Source: Gammaproteobacteria bacterium (GTDB lineage: Bacteria > Pseudomonadota > Gammaproteobacteria > Pseudomonadales > M0112). From it: a DNA stretch of 13,322 bases. The notes under the pieces were generated by a model. That model ran no database searches. It saw only the letters and a program-made list of their open reading frames with translations, and was not told the DNA's origin. This document shows, piece after piece, positions 1-7,766 of the stretch. The position numbers and the translations under genes are program-made. The stretch's first letter is position 1; the number at the start of each line of letters is the position of its first letter. Location of the stretch: positions 1 to 13,322 of the forward strand of contig SBFY01000209.1 of assembly GCA_006227085.1 (NCBI GenBank), given 5' to 3'.

Positions 1-71
1 CCCTCGTGCACGGGATCAAACGTCCCACCCATCAAGGCAATGGCGTGCCTGGCCACCCGCCCGTCACTCAC
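1..71 (-). CDS. nadD: NadD, nicotinate-nucleotide adenylyltransferase (N-terminal fragment, cut by window edge)
   Basis: Only the first ~23 codons are in the window. The minus strand reads a short leader ending IALMGGTFDPVHEG, which is the N-terminal nucleotide-binding signature of NadD (GGTFDPVHxGH, first strand and loop of the nucleotidyltransferase Rossmann fold). NadD adenylylates nicotinate mononucleotide to deamido-NAD in cytosolic NAD synthesis. The candidate GTG start at 71 overlaps the proA stop (GTGAGTGA), a typical translational-coupling arrangement. In-frame alternatives are GTG at 56, TTG at 35 and ATG at 32; the ATG at 32 would sit too close to the GGTFD motif for the family, and none has a clear Shine-Dalgarno sequence. 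proA-nadD is a known gammaproteobacterial gene order. Family assignment is firm; the exact start is not. Confidence 0.85.
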   Translation of the reverse strand, partial: MSDGRVARHAIALMGGTFDPVHE

Positions 72-1320
72 GGATATGGCCGTCGCCGAGCACGACAAAT
101 TTGCGCGTGGTTAATCCTTCCAGCCCGACCGGGCCACGGGCATGCAATTTATCGGTCGAGATACCGATCTCGGCGCCCAGACCATACTCGAAGCCGTCGG
201 CAAAGCGCGTTGAAGCGTTCACCATCACTGAGCTCGAGTCCACTTCACGCAGGAACTGGCGTGCCCGCGTGTAATCTTCGGTCACGATACTGTCGGTGTG
301 GTGCGAACCATACTGCTCGATGTGGGCGATGGCTTCGTCCATGCCTGCCACGATACGGATGGACAGGATCGCTGCCAGGTACTCGGTGGCCCAATCGGCT
401 TCCGTTGCAGCAGCAACGCCCTTCAGTAACGCACAGGTTTTCGGGCAACCACGCAACTCCACGCCTTTGTCACGATACGCGTCCGCCAAGGCAGGCAACA
501 CATCGGCAGCAATCGCCTCGGCCACCAGCAAGGTTTCCATCGCATTGCAGACGCCATAGCGATGCGTTTTCGCATTCAGTGCAATGCGGTGGGCTTTGGC
601 GATGTCCGCACGGTCATCGATATACACATGGCAAATACCATCGAGATGCTTGATTACCGGCACACGTGCCTCCGCAGTGATGCGCTCAATCAGGCTCTTG
701 CCACCACGGGGAATAATCACATCCACATATTCGGGCATGCTGATCAGGGCGCCCACGGCAGCGCGATCGGTGGTGTCGACCACTTGCACCGCATCGGCCG
801 GTAACCTGGCATGCGCCAGGCCGGCACGCACGGCCTGGGCAATGCGGCGATTGGATTCAATCGATTCAGAACCGCCGCGCAAAATCGCAGCATTGCCGGC
901 TTTCAGGCAGAGGCTGGCAGCATCCACCGTGACATTGGGACGTGATTCATAAATGATGCCGATCACACCCAGCGGCACACGCATGTGACCCACCTGGATA
1001 CCACTGGGGCGATAACGCATGTCCGTGATCTCGCCCACCGGATCCGCCAGCGCCGACACCTGTTGCAGGCCTTCGATCATGCTGTCGATACGGGCATCGG
1101 TCAGCGCCAGTCGATCCAGCATGGCGTGATCAAGGCCATTGGCACGACCACGCTCCAGATCCTGCGCATTGGCCGCCTTGAGCCCCTCGCGATCGGCGGC
1201 CAGCGCGGCGGCCATGGCCTGCAGGGCAGCGTTCTTGTCCGCCGTGGTGGCAGCCGCCATCGCACGCGCAGCCTGCCGCGCCTGTTGGCCCAACTGTTTC
1301 ATGTAGTCCTGTGTCGACAT
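64..1320 (-). CDS. proA: ProA, glutamate-5-semialdehyde dehydrogenase (gamma-glutamyl phosphate reductase)
   Basis: Cytosolic NADPH-dependent reduction of gamma-glutamyl phosphate to glutamate-5-semialdehyde, the second step of proline synthesis. The 418-residue product matches the usual length (about 417). Visible landmarks: the cofactor region GVIGIIYESRPNVTVDAA (about 118-135), LKAGNAAILRGG (139-150), the catalytic cysteine in GVCNAMETLLV (Cys258), the HHTDSIVTED segment (340-349) and the C-terminal GLGAEIGISTDKLHARGPVG (380-399). The ATG at 1320 was preferred over in-frame starts at 1332 and 1341 because MSTQDYMKQLG fits the family N-terminus; an AGGA about 13 bases upstream is a weak ribosome site. 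Its stop overlaps the nadD start, so the two are probably co-transcribed. A TATAAT lies 27 bases upstream of the start. No proB is present in the window. Confidence 0.96.
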   Translation of the reverse strand: MSTQDYMKQLGQQARQAARAMAAATTADKNAALQAMAAALAADREGLKAANAQDLERGRANGLDHAMLDRLALTDARIDSMIEGLQQVSALADPVGEITDMRYRPSGIQVGHMRVPLGVIGIIYESRPNVTVDAASLCLKAGNAAILRGGSESIESNRRIAQAVRAGLAHARLPADAVQVVDTTDRAAVGALISMPEYVDVIIPRGGKSLIERITAEARVPVIKHLDGICHVYIDDRADIAKAHRIALNAKTHRYGVCNAMETLLVAEAIAADVLPALADAYRDKGVELRGCPKTCALLKGVAAATEADWATEYLAAILSIRIVAGMDEAIAHIEQYGSHHTDSIVTEDYTRARQFLREVDSSSVMVNASTRFADGFEYGLGAEIGISTDKLHARGPVGLEGLTTRKFVVLGDGHIRE

Positions 1321-1347
1321 CGACCGGCCCATTTCCTGCAAAACGCC

Positions 1348-1353
1348 ATTATA
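1348..1353 (-). promoter_or_regulatory. Possible -10 element (TATAAT) for proA-nadD inside a small inverted repeat
   Basis: The minus strand carries a perfect TATAAT here, which would start transcription about 20 bases before the proA ATG. The hexamer lies in the loop of an inverted repeat, AAACGC (1341-1346) and GCGTTT (1354-1359). No good -35 hexamer is found 16-18 bases upstream (CCGCCA at 17), so if real the promoter is weak, activator-dependent or fortuitous. Confidence 0.35.
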
Positions 1354-1371
1354 GCGTTTGCCGGCGGTGCT

Positions 1372-1390
1372 GGCGGCACCAAATGCCGCC
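1372..1390 (-). terminator. GC-rich hairpin between tesB and proA, without a U-tract
   Basis: A perfect 7-bp stem, GGCGGCA (1372-1378) against TGCCGCC (1384-1390), with a 5-base loop, starts 14 bases after the tesB stop. There is no run of T after it on the minus strand, so it is not a canonical intrinsic terminator. It may be an attenuating or 3'-end-protecting hairpin. It could also be a weak bidirectional structure. Confidence 0.3.
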
Positions 1391-1403
1391 CCAGACGGGG
1401 AAT

Positions 1404-2252
1404 TCAGTCGCGGGATTGGCGCACCAGGCCTTCTTGCACCACCGAGGCCACCAGTTGGCCCTGCCGGTTAAAGACCGAGCCACGCACGAACCCTCGCCCA
1501 TTGCCCGTGACCGGGCTTTCCAGCGCGTAGAGCAGCCACTCATCCACCCGGAAGGGTCGATGGAACCACAGGCAGTGATCGAGGGACGCAGCCCGGATGC
1601 CATGTGACCACTGGGTCAGCCCATGTGGTCGCAGGGCCGTCACCAGCGCCGGTGTATCGGAGGCATAGGCCAGGATTTCCTGGTGCTGGGTCAAGTCATC
1701 GGCCAGATGCCCGTCCGCCTTGAACCAGACAAACGCCTGCCCGGACTTGGCCACCGGCTTGAGCGGGTCCATCGCATCCACCTGGCGAAACTCGACGGGC
1801 CAGTCATACGCCTCTCCCGGGCGCTTGGCCATGATGGCGGCATAGCGATCGCGATCGCTGACCAGACCTTCTGGCCCCGGCACATCGGGCATCGCTGCCG
1901 TGTGCTCCAACCCTGCCTCATCAAGCTGGAAAGACATTGAAACATTGAAAATGGCACGGCCACGCTGGATCGCCACCACACGACGGGTCACGAAGCTGCG
2001 GCCATCACGAATGCGATCCACTTCATAAATCACCGGCAAATCCGGCTCGCCCGGGCGCAGGAAATAACTGTGCAGGGAATGCATATGGAATGGCGAAGCC
2101 ACTGTGCGGTAGGCGGCATTCATGGCCTGTGCCATGATCTCGCCCCCGTAGAGGTGATCCATGCCCCGCAACCAGGGATAACCGCGGAAGATATTGATAT
2201 CAATCGCTTCGAGACTGATGCTTTCCAGCAACGATGACAGGGCTTTACTCAC
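1404..2252 (-). CDS. tesB: TesB, acyl-CoA thioesterase II (double hot-dog)
   Basis: Hydrolyses medium- and long-chain acyl-CoA to free acid and CoA in the cytosol. The 282-residue product (family about 286) has both hot-dog halves: the N-terminal FRG...LYGGEIMAQAMNAA (about 22-47) and HSLHSYFLRPGEP (58-70), and the C-terminal catalytic half with the predicted Asp in ASLDH (Asp225) and Gln in VVQEGLVR (Gln273). At the position of the E. coli threonine after ES this protein has proline (ESPVTG, 245-250); proline at this point also occurs in eukaryotic ACOT8-type homologs, so the enzyme is probably active. The open frame extends upstream to a TTG at 2279, but the GTG at 2252 gives MSKALSSLLE, matching the E. 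coli start MSQALKNLL, and has GGGA a few bases upstream. It is transcribed alone, with a possible promoter at 2289-2316. Confidence 0.93.
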   Translation of the reverse strand: MSKALSSLLESISLEAIDINIFRGYPWLRGMDHLYGGEIMAQAMNAAYRTVASPFHMHSLHSYFLRPGEPDLPVIYEVDRIRDGRSFVTRRVVAIQRGRAIFNVSMSFQLDEAGLEHTAAMPDVPGPEGLVSDRDRYAAIMAKRPGEAYDWPVEFRQVDAMDPLKPVAKSGQAFVWFKADGHLADDLTQHQEILAYASDTPALVTALRPHGLTQWSHGIRAASLDHCLWFHRPFRVDEWLLYALESPVTGNGRGFVRGSVFNRQGQLVASVVQEGLVRQSRD

Positions 2253-2288
2253 GATGTGTCCCGATACGCGTCCAAGCAAGGGGCGCCA

Positions 2289-2316
2289 ATTGTAAAAGAA
2301 CCGGCAGGGAATACAA
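2289..2316 (-). promoter_or_regulatory. Possible sigma-70 promoter for tesB
   Basis: On the minus strand TTGTAT (2311-2316) and TACAAT (2289-2294) are separated by 16 bases, giving a plausible -35/-10 pair with a one-mismatch -10. Transcription would begin near 2282, leaving a leader of about 30 bases before the GTG at 2252. The remaining gap between tesB and the LON-domain gene (about 2317-2509) holds no tRNA, no strong terminator and no convincing gene. Confidence 0.4.
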
Positions 2317-2509
2317 ATGGCACATCACAAGCCATGACATGCGTCACGCGGTAGCTCGCTTAACGCCCGGGAAAACACCATAACCTGCCTTGTACGCTTA
2401 CCCTCACCAGAATAAGCAAGATCACGTTCATTTCGTGCAAACCATGTGCAACTCCATGCCTCTGGCATCCCTATCATTGCCGCATGAATTGCCCAACACG
2501 GAAGCAGGC

Positions 2510-3121
2510 TCACGCTAAACCCTGCTCATGAAGCCAACGGTCCAGGCGCGATATGAACTCGTCCTGCAAGAACGTTTCCAGCAATGGATAACGCGAGGAT
2601 TCATCCATCGGCAGGACTTGCAACAACGCGCCCAGCAATTGCGCATCATCACCGGGTAACTGCGGATACCCCAGTGCCGCCAAATGGGGATGGCGCCGCA
2701 AATCCTGCCACAACGACGCCAGGCTCTCGCGCTCAGCATCCGCGAGCACAGCCACAGGGTCCTGCAACATCGTCACTTCCGCCATCACCAGTCCATCTTC
2801 CAGCAGCCATGAACGCATCACCTCAAATCGCTGCTGGCCTTCAATCACAACCCCGAGCATGCCATGTTCGAGCGAGAACCAATCAACCAGGCGGACAGTC
2901 GTGCCGATGTTGGCAATGGCCGGCATGCCTGCATCAGCCGCTTGACGCACTTCACTGCCCTGCTCGATGCGCACAACCCCGAACAAGGCCTGGTCGCGAA
3001 TGCAGCGCTTCATGAGTTGCACGTAGCGCGGCTCAAAAATTTGCAGGGGTATCCGTCCCGACGGAAACACCACGGTGTGGAGCGGGAATAACGGCAAGGA
3101 CTGCACTGCCGTATCAGGCAC
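2510..3121 (-). CDS. Stand-alone LON substrate-binding (PUA-like) domain protein
   Basis: The product is about 203 residues and contains only the N-terminal substrate-binding domain known from Lon protease; the AAA+ and serine-lysine protease domains are absent. Visible signatures: LPLFPLHTVVFPSGRIPLQIFEPRYVQLM near the start (read as overlapping short motifs LPLFPLHTVVFPSG and IFEPRY), then GVVIEGQQRFEV in the middle, followed by a helical C-terminal half. Such proteins are widespread in gammaproteobacteria; their role is not settled, with peptide or protein binding inferred from the domain. Start: GTG at 3121 has GGGA about 9 bases upstream and overlaps the RND exporter stop by 8 bases (GTGCCTGA), suggesting coupling. 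TTG at 3139 and GTG at 3106 are alternatives. It is the last gene of the mpl-ubiX-RND run. Confidence 0.85.
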   Translation of the reverse strand: MPDTAVQSLPLFPLHTVVFPSGRIPLQIFEPRYVQLMKRCIRDQALFGVVRIEQGSEVRQAADAGMPAIANIGTTVRLVDWFSLEHGMLGVVIEGQQRFEVMRSWLLEDGLVMAEVTMLQDPVAVLADAERESLASLWQDLRRHPHLAALGYPQLPGDDAQLLGALLQVLPMDESSRYPLLETFLQDEFISRLDRWLHEQGLA

Positions 3122-5600
3122 GCCCGGCTTCCCGGCCAAACGGCTTCAACAACAGGATCAGGCGCGGCAATAACAACTGCGCGCCCAACAAGGCGGCCAA
3201 CATGGCAAAGGCTGTCAGCAAACCGAAATACACGCTGGGGCGGAAGTTCGACAAGACCAATATCGAGAAACCCAGGATGATCGTGACCGAGGTGTAATAC
3301 ATCGCCTTGCCAATACTGCCATGACAGCGGTACATGGTGGCCAGGTAGTTACGATCCTTGGCAAATTCACGACCGAACCGGTGCACATAATGAATGGTGT
3401 CATCGACACCGATACCAATCGTGATCGCCGCGATCGTAATCGTCATCATATCCAGTGGAATGCCGACCAACCCCATCCCTCCCAGCACCATCAATGCTGC
3501 CAGTACGTTCGGGGCCAGCGCAATCAAGCCTTGCGACAAAGAACGGAACAGCACCATGAACATCAGCAGGATGGCCACAAACACAAAACCCAGCGTCAGG
3601 ATCTGTGAGCGGAACAGGCTTTGCAGCATATTGTTATACAGCACCAGCATACCGGTGACATGGACACGCTCGGCGGGCAGCCCGAAATCACCCGTTAACT
3701 TGTCATGCACCAATTGCAGCAACTCCTGCCGGTTCAGTGTGCGACTGGTTTCCATCACCCTCATGACAAAACGCGCTTCCCGCTTTTCCTCGTTCAGGTA
3801 CGGGTCCAGCAAGGCTGCCTTGACGTTATCCGGCAGGCTTTGCTGCACCAACGCCAACTGGATGTCATCGACTGCCCCGCCCATTAACTCGCGGATGGTT
3901 TTGTACAAGGTGGCAGGCGATAAGACCTTGCCGGTTTCCGGCAATCCATCCAGCCAATCCTCAATCGCCTCCAGCTGGTCAAGACCGTTACGATGGAACC
4001 AGGCACTGCGCGCGCTGGATGCGGGATCCGCGAACGGGTCCGGCTCGGCAAAGGGATCATCCTCCAGTACCAGCACCTCTTCTGCCGGTGCCGCATCAAT
4101 GATGATTTCCAGTGGAATGGTGCCTCCCAGGTCACGATCAATCACTTCCATGCCCTGGTAGATCTCGGTGTCTTCGGAAAAATAATCAATAAAGCGGTTT
4201 TCGACCTTGAGCAGTGATATCCCATAAGCGCTGGCCACCAGTGCGGCCAGCGACACCCAGAGGATGATATGGCCATGCCGATCCGCCATGCGGGCGAACC
4301 ACAGCGTCAAGACAGCCCCGGCACGACCGGTTGGCCGGTGCGCTTCACGCGGCAATAACATCAACCCTGCCGGCAACACCAGGAAGGCCATGACCAGTGA
4401 AACGGTCACCCCCACGGTCATCATCCAGCCAAAATCGATGACCGGGCGAATGCCGGAAACCACAAACGAGGCAAACGCCACCAGGGTCGTCAGGGAGGTG
4501 TAGAGACACGGTTTGAACATCAAGGATGCCATACCCCACACCAGTTCTTCCTGGCTGGCCTGGGGCCACTCGGCTTCCAGCTCGCGATAACGCACCACCA
4601 GGTGAATGGCAACCGAGAGCGTGATGATCAGCAACAAGGCCACAAAGTTGGCCGATATCACAGTGAGGTGCCAATCCGCCCAACCGAGAAAGCCCATCAT
4701 GAACAACACGGCATAACCACAGGTCAGCAACGGCAGGACCACCCAACGCAGGCGCCGGAAAAAGAACACCAGCAACAGCACAATGAACGCCATGATGCCC
4801 GACCCGAACACAAGCAGGTCGTTGCGCACAAACTGCACCATGTCGGCAGCAATCATCGGCACGCCACCGAGGAAAATATCGGCCTGCTGGCGATGATTGG
4901 CCAGCACACCGCGCACATCACGCACCAACCGTGCCTGCTCGTCCTGTGCCCAGGCTGCATAATCCGAAAACGCTTTCTCGGCAGCAGCCAGTTCGGCGGT
5001 TTGCGTGCTCGTCAATTCGTTCGTTCGCTGCTGCTCACGCAAGCCCTCGCGCACTTTCAACAATTCAAAATAACGGGTATCGCGAATAAGGTTCACCTGC
5101 AACGCCGTTGTGCGGCCATCCGGGCTGGAGAGCAGGCTCCGGTAGATCGGGCTTTCCGCGAACTCTTTTTCAGCCAATGCGCGATCAGCACGCTCATCCA
5201 GCAATAAGGGGAAGCCCTTGCTGAATTCACTGATACTGACCTTGGGACTTAACAGCAAGGGCACATCCAGGATCGTCACCACCGAGGACACACCACGCAC
5301 CTGCTTGAGGTCATCACGCAGGAGGGCAATACGTGCAAGCACCGCATCTGAAAACAGCGCTTCATGCGGCGAATAGGTCACCAGCAGGAAATCTTCTGCG
5401 TCGTAACGCGCATTCACCTCACGGTAGTACTCCAGCGCCTTGTCACCTTCCAGCACCAGCGTATCCGCCGAGGCATCCAGCCGCACCACCGGGATCTTCC
5501 AGGCCATCACAGCCACCAGCAGCGTCAGCAACAACAGGAAGGCGCGCGGATGCTCAAGCACAAGGGCGCGATAGGCGCGCGCAAACGGGTTCGATGCCAT
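3114..5600 (-). CDS. RND/MMPL-family inner-membrane exporter (COG1033-like)
   Basis: An 828-residue protein with the duplicated RND layout: TM1 (about 18-36), a large extracytoplasmic loop (38-255), a block of about five helices (260-416), TM7 (445-464), a second loop (466-660) and a second block (665-818). The second half carries the MMPL motif TIGIGVDDTIHYVHRF in TM (Asp733-Asp734), the expected proton-relay site; the matching place in the first half, ITLSVAIHLVVRY (326-338), has no acidic residue. The second loop has an unusual acidic repeat, DPFAEP-DPFADP (515-526). Related transporters move lipids, hopanoids or other hydrophobic molecules; the substrate here is unknown. The ATG at 5600 has AAAGG five bases upstream and begins two bases after the ubiX stop. 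No membrane-fusion protein or outer-membrane channel gene is adjacent, so it is not a classical tripartite drug pump. Confidence 0.88.
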   Translation of the reverse strand: MASNPFARAYRALVLEHPRAFLLLLTLLVAVMAWKIPVVRLDASADTLVLEGDKALEYYREVNARYDAEDFLLVTYSPHEALFSDAVLARIALLRDDLKQVRGVSSVVTILDVPLLLSPKVSISEFSKGFPLLLDERADRALAEKEFAESPIYRSLLSSPDGRTTALQVNLIRDTRYFELLKVREGLREQQRTNELTSTQTAELAAAEKAFSDYAAWAQDEQARLVRDVRGVLANHRQQADIFLGGVPMIAADMVQFVRNDLLVFGSGIMAFIVLLLVFFFRRLRWVVLPLLTCGYAVLFMMGFLGWADWHLTVISANFVALLLIITLSVAIHLVVRYRELEAEWPQASQEELVWGMASLMFKPCLYTSLTTLVAFASFVVSGIRPVIDFGWMMTVGVTVSLVMAFLVLPAGLMLLPREAHRPTGRAGAVLTLWFARMADRHGHIILWVSLAALVASAYGISLLKVENRFIDYFSEDTEIYQGMEVIDRDLGGTIPLEIIIDAAPAEEVLVLEDDPFAEPDPFADPASSARSAWFHRNGLDQLEAIEDWLDGLPETGKVLSPATLYKTIRELMGGAVDDIQLALVQQSLPDNVKAALLDPYLNEEKREARFVMRVMETSRTLNRQELLQLVHDKLTGDFGLPAERVHVTGMLVLYNNMLQSLFRSQILTLGFVFVAILLMFMVLFRSLSQGLIALAPNVLAALMVLGGMGLVGIPLDMMTITIAAITIGIGVDDTIHYVHRFGREFAKDRNYLATMYRCHGSIGKAMYYTSVTIILGFSILVLSNFRPSVYFGLLTAFAMLAALLGAQLLLPRLILLLKPFGREAGRA

Positions 5601-5602
5601 GA

Positions 5603-6214
5603 TTACCTTTCTTCACCCCAAGGGGACATCAATGCCTGCGGCAAGCCCAGCGACACCAAAATGCGTGCCACCACAAAATCCACCAGGTCAGCCACCGATT
5701 GCGGTTGCCGGTAAAAACCCGGCATGGCCGGCAGGATAGTGACGCCCAGTCGCGCCAGTTTGAGCATGTTCTCGAGGTGAATGGCTGACAGCGGGGTTTC
5801 ACGCGGCACCAGGATGAGCGGGCGCTTTTCCTTGATGCACACATCGGCAGCACGCTCGATCAGGTTATTACTGGCCCCACAGGCGATCGCTGACAAGGTG
5901 CCGGTGCTGCAAGGGCACACCACCATCGGCCCAGCCTGCGACGAGCCGGAAGCGACCGGCGACAGCCAATCGCGTTTACCCCAGACCTTCAGGCGCGACA
6001 CATCCACGGACAAGTGACTGCCGAGGAATGCTGCCAATGCATCCTCCTCCGGCAACACCAGCTGCTCTTCCAAGCGCATCACTTCACGCGCCGCATCGGA
6101 TACCAACAGGTCGACCTGCACGCCTTGTTGCAACAGGCACTGCAACAGGCGCAAGGCATAGGCCGAACCGCTGGCACCCGTAATCGCCACCGTCATGCGT
6201 GAGGGTTTATCCAT
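5603..6214 (-). CDS. ubiX: UbiX, flavin prenyltransferase
   Basis: Makes prenylated FMN from FMN and dimethylallyl (mono)phosphate, the cofactor of the UbiD decarboxylase in ubiquinone synthesis. The 203-residue product has the expected landmarks: ITGASGSAYALRLL (11-24, FMN-phosphate loop), VVCPCSTGTLSAIACG (98-113), LVPRETPLSAIHLENM (135-150) and ILPAMPGFY (160-168). The ATG at 6214 overlaps the mpl stop by eight bases (ATGGATAA), so the two are translationally linked; an in-frame internal ATG (residue 7, MTVAIT) is an alternative start. It is followed two bases later by the RND exporter. ubiD is not in the window. Confidence 0.95.
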   Translation of the reverse strand: MDKPSRMTVAITGASGSAYALRLLQCLLQQGVQVDLLVSDAAREVMRLEEQLVLPEEDALAAFLGSHLSVDVSRLKVWGKRDWLSPVASGSSQAGPMVVCPCSTGTLSAIACGASNNLIERAADVCIKEKRPLILVPRETPLSAIHLENMLKLARLGVTILPAMPGFYRQPQSVADLVDFVVARILVSLGLPQALMSPWGEER

Positions 6215-7595
6215 CGTGGTTACCCAGTGCTTGTATCAATTTGTCATGAATACCCTGGAAACCACCGTTGCTCATCACCACCACAGCATCACCGGGGCGC
6301 GCTTCCTTTTTCACCATCGCAACGATCGCATCCACCGTATCGATCACTTCCGCATGACCATTGCCATGCCCCACGGCCGCTGCCAGGTCCCAGCTGATTT
6401 CCGGCGCACGAAACCAGAATGCACGATCAGCCAGTTGCGTGGCCGCAGCCAATTCATCACGGTGTACGCCGCGCTTCATGGTATTGGATCGTGGTTCCAG
6501 CACGGCAAAAAGGCGGCCTTCCTTGCGTGCAGCACGCAAGCCCTGCAAGGTGGTGCGAATCGCCGTCGGGTGATGGGCAAAATCATCAAAGATCGCCACC
6601 CCATTCACTTCGGCACGCAATTCCAGCCGCCGCGCCACACCGCCGCAGCGCGCCAGCGCCGCCGCTGCATCGCGAACCGGCACGCCCACATGATAGGCCG
6701 CAGCGATCGCTGCCAAGGCATTGGCCACATTGTGCTGGCCCAGCAAGGCCCATGACACCGCGACCGATTCCACCAGCTGTCCCGCTTCATGGCGCAGCAC
6801 TTCAAAACGGCTGCCATCCTCCGACAACAAACGCGCCTGCCAACCGGCGTTGCCATCTTCCATTTGCAGGGCGTAACGCTCGACCGGCGTCCAGCAGCCG
6901 GCGGCGATCACTTCCTCCAGTGCGGGCTCCGGGCTATGGCAGAGAATCCGGCCACCGGCCGGCACAGTACGCAGCAAATGCTGGAACTGGCGCTGGATGG
7001 CGGCAAGGTCCGGGAAAATATCGGCATGGTCATATTCCAGGTTATTCAATACCAGCGTACGCGGACGGTAATGCACGAACTTGGAACGCTTGTCGAAAAA
7101 GGCCGTGTCGTATTCATCGGCTTCAATCACAAAATACGGACCTTGGCCCAGGCGTGCCGAGACCGGGAAATCCTTGGGAACACCACCAATCAGGAAACCC
7201 GGCTGCAAACCCGCACATTCCAGTATCCAGGTGAGCAAGGTGGTGGTGGTGGTCTTGCCATGGGTGCCGGCAACCGCCAGCACATGCCGGTGCTGCAACA
7301 CTGCCTCACACAGCCATTGCGATGCCGAGGTATAGGGAATGCCTTGTTCCAGCACCGCTTCCACCGCCGGGTTACCGCGACTCATCGCATTGCCGATGAT
7401 CACCAGGTCCGGCCGTGGCGACAACTGCGCCGGGTCATACCCTTCATGGATGGCGATGCCTTGCGAGGCCAGCAGGGTGCTCATCGGCGGGTAGACACCT
7501 GCATCCGAGCCAGTCACCTCATGACCCAACTCCCGTGCCACCAGTGCCAGGGAGCCCACAAACGTGCCGCAAATGCCAAGGAAATGAATGTGCAT
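6207..7595 (-). CDS. mpl: Mpl, UDP-N-acetylmuramate:L-alanyl-gamma-D-glutamyl-meso-diaminopimelate ligase
   Basis: Murein-recycling ligase that joins the recovered tripeptide to UDP-MurNAc in the cytosol, an ATP-dependent Mur-ligase family reaction. At 462 residues it matches E. coli Mpl (457). Visible: N-terminal Rossmann-like HFLGICGTFVGSLA (4-17), which is the Mpl form of the MurC start; P-loop AGTHGKTTTTT (109-119); IEADEYDTAFFDKRSKF (157-173); NNLEYDHADIF (184-194); GQHNVANALAAIAA (286-299); FDDFAHHPTAI (336-346); EPRSNTMKRGVH (367-378); MSNGGFQGIH (441-450). The ICGTFVG start and KRSKF segment distinguish it from MurC. The ATG at 7595 has only a weak ribosome site. It heads the mpl-ubiX-RND-LON run and is divergent from pfp across 171 bases in which I see no convincing mpl promoter. 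Confidence 0.96.
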   Translation of the reverse strand: MHIHFLGICGTFVGSLALVARELGHEVTGSDAGVYPPMSTLLASQGIAIHEGYDPAQLSPRPDLVIIGNAMSRGNPAVEAVLEQGIPYTSASQWLCEAVLQHRHVLAVAGTHGKTTTTTLLTWILECAGLQPGFLIGGVPKDFPVSARLGQGPYFVIEADEYDTAFFDKRSKFVHYRPRTLVLNNLEYDHADIFPDLAAIQRQFQHLLRTVPAGGRILCHSPEPALEEVIAAGCWTPVERYALQMEDGNAGWQARLLSEDGSRFEVLRHEAGQLVESVAVSWALLGQHNVANALAAIAAAYHVGVPVRDAAAALARCGGVARRLELRAEVNGVAIFDDFAHHPTAIRTTLQGLRAARKEGRLFAVLEPRSNTMKRGVHRDELAAATQLADRAFWFRAPEISWDLAAAVGHGNGHAEVIDTVDAIVAMVKKEARPGDAVVVMSNGGFQGIHDKLIQALGNHDG

Positions 7596-7766
7596 GGAAG
7601 CCGGTTACCCGTCTGTTCTTGTTGTGATGGGACGCTCTTCACCCGCGCAACCGCCATGCAGGTAACAGCATTTTACAGTATCATCGCCCCCTGTCGTGCC
7701 GCAGCCAAAAATTGTCGCGCAACGCACCAAAACCGCCGCACCAGAGCCCGAACGCAGGAGATCCCA
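7596..7766. other. Divergent intergenic region between mpl and pfp
   Basis: 171 bases that must contain the start signals of both transcription units. An AT-richer patch (ttttacagtatcat, 7671-7684) includes TATCAT, a one-mismatch -10 for pfp, but no acceptable -35 sits 16-18 bases upstream. No hairpin with a U-tract, operator-like palindrome or small gene was recognised. Only the pfp ribosome site near the right end is clear. Confidence 0.5.
7756..7760 (+). promoter_or_regulatory. Ribosome binding site AGGAG that fixes the pfp GTG start
   Basis: AGGAG lies six bases before the GTG at 7767. The open frame runs much further upstream (to 6789, antisense to mpl) without a meaningful start, so this site decides where pfp begins. 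Confidence 0.8.

Noticed and set aside
2456..2470. Small inverted repeat ATGCC/GGCAT downstream of the LON gene as a terminator
   Set aside because: Five-base stem, three-base loop and no U-tract; common by chance at this composition.
2325..2513. 62-residue minus-strand frame between the LON gene and tesB
   Set aside because: No ribosome site, no recognisable motif and low-complexity composition; it looks like chance reading frame in an intergenic gap.
6789..7766. Plus-strand open frame continuous with pfp, running back through mpl
   Set aside because: It is antisense to the well-supported mpl gene, has no family features, and the AGGAG-GTG at 7756-7769 gives the family-like pfp N-terminus.
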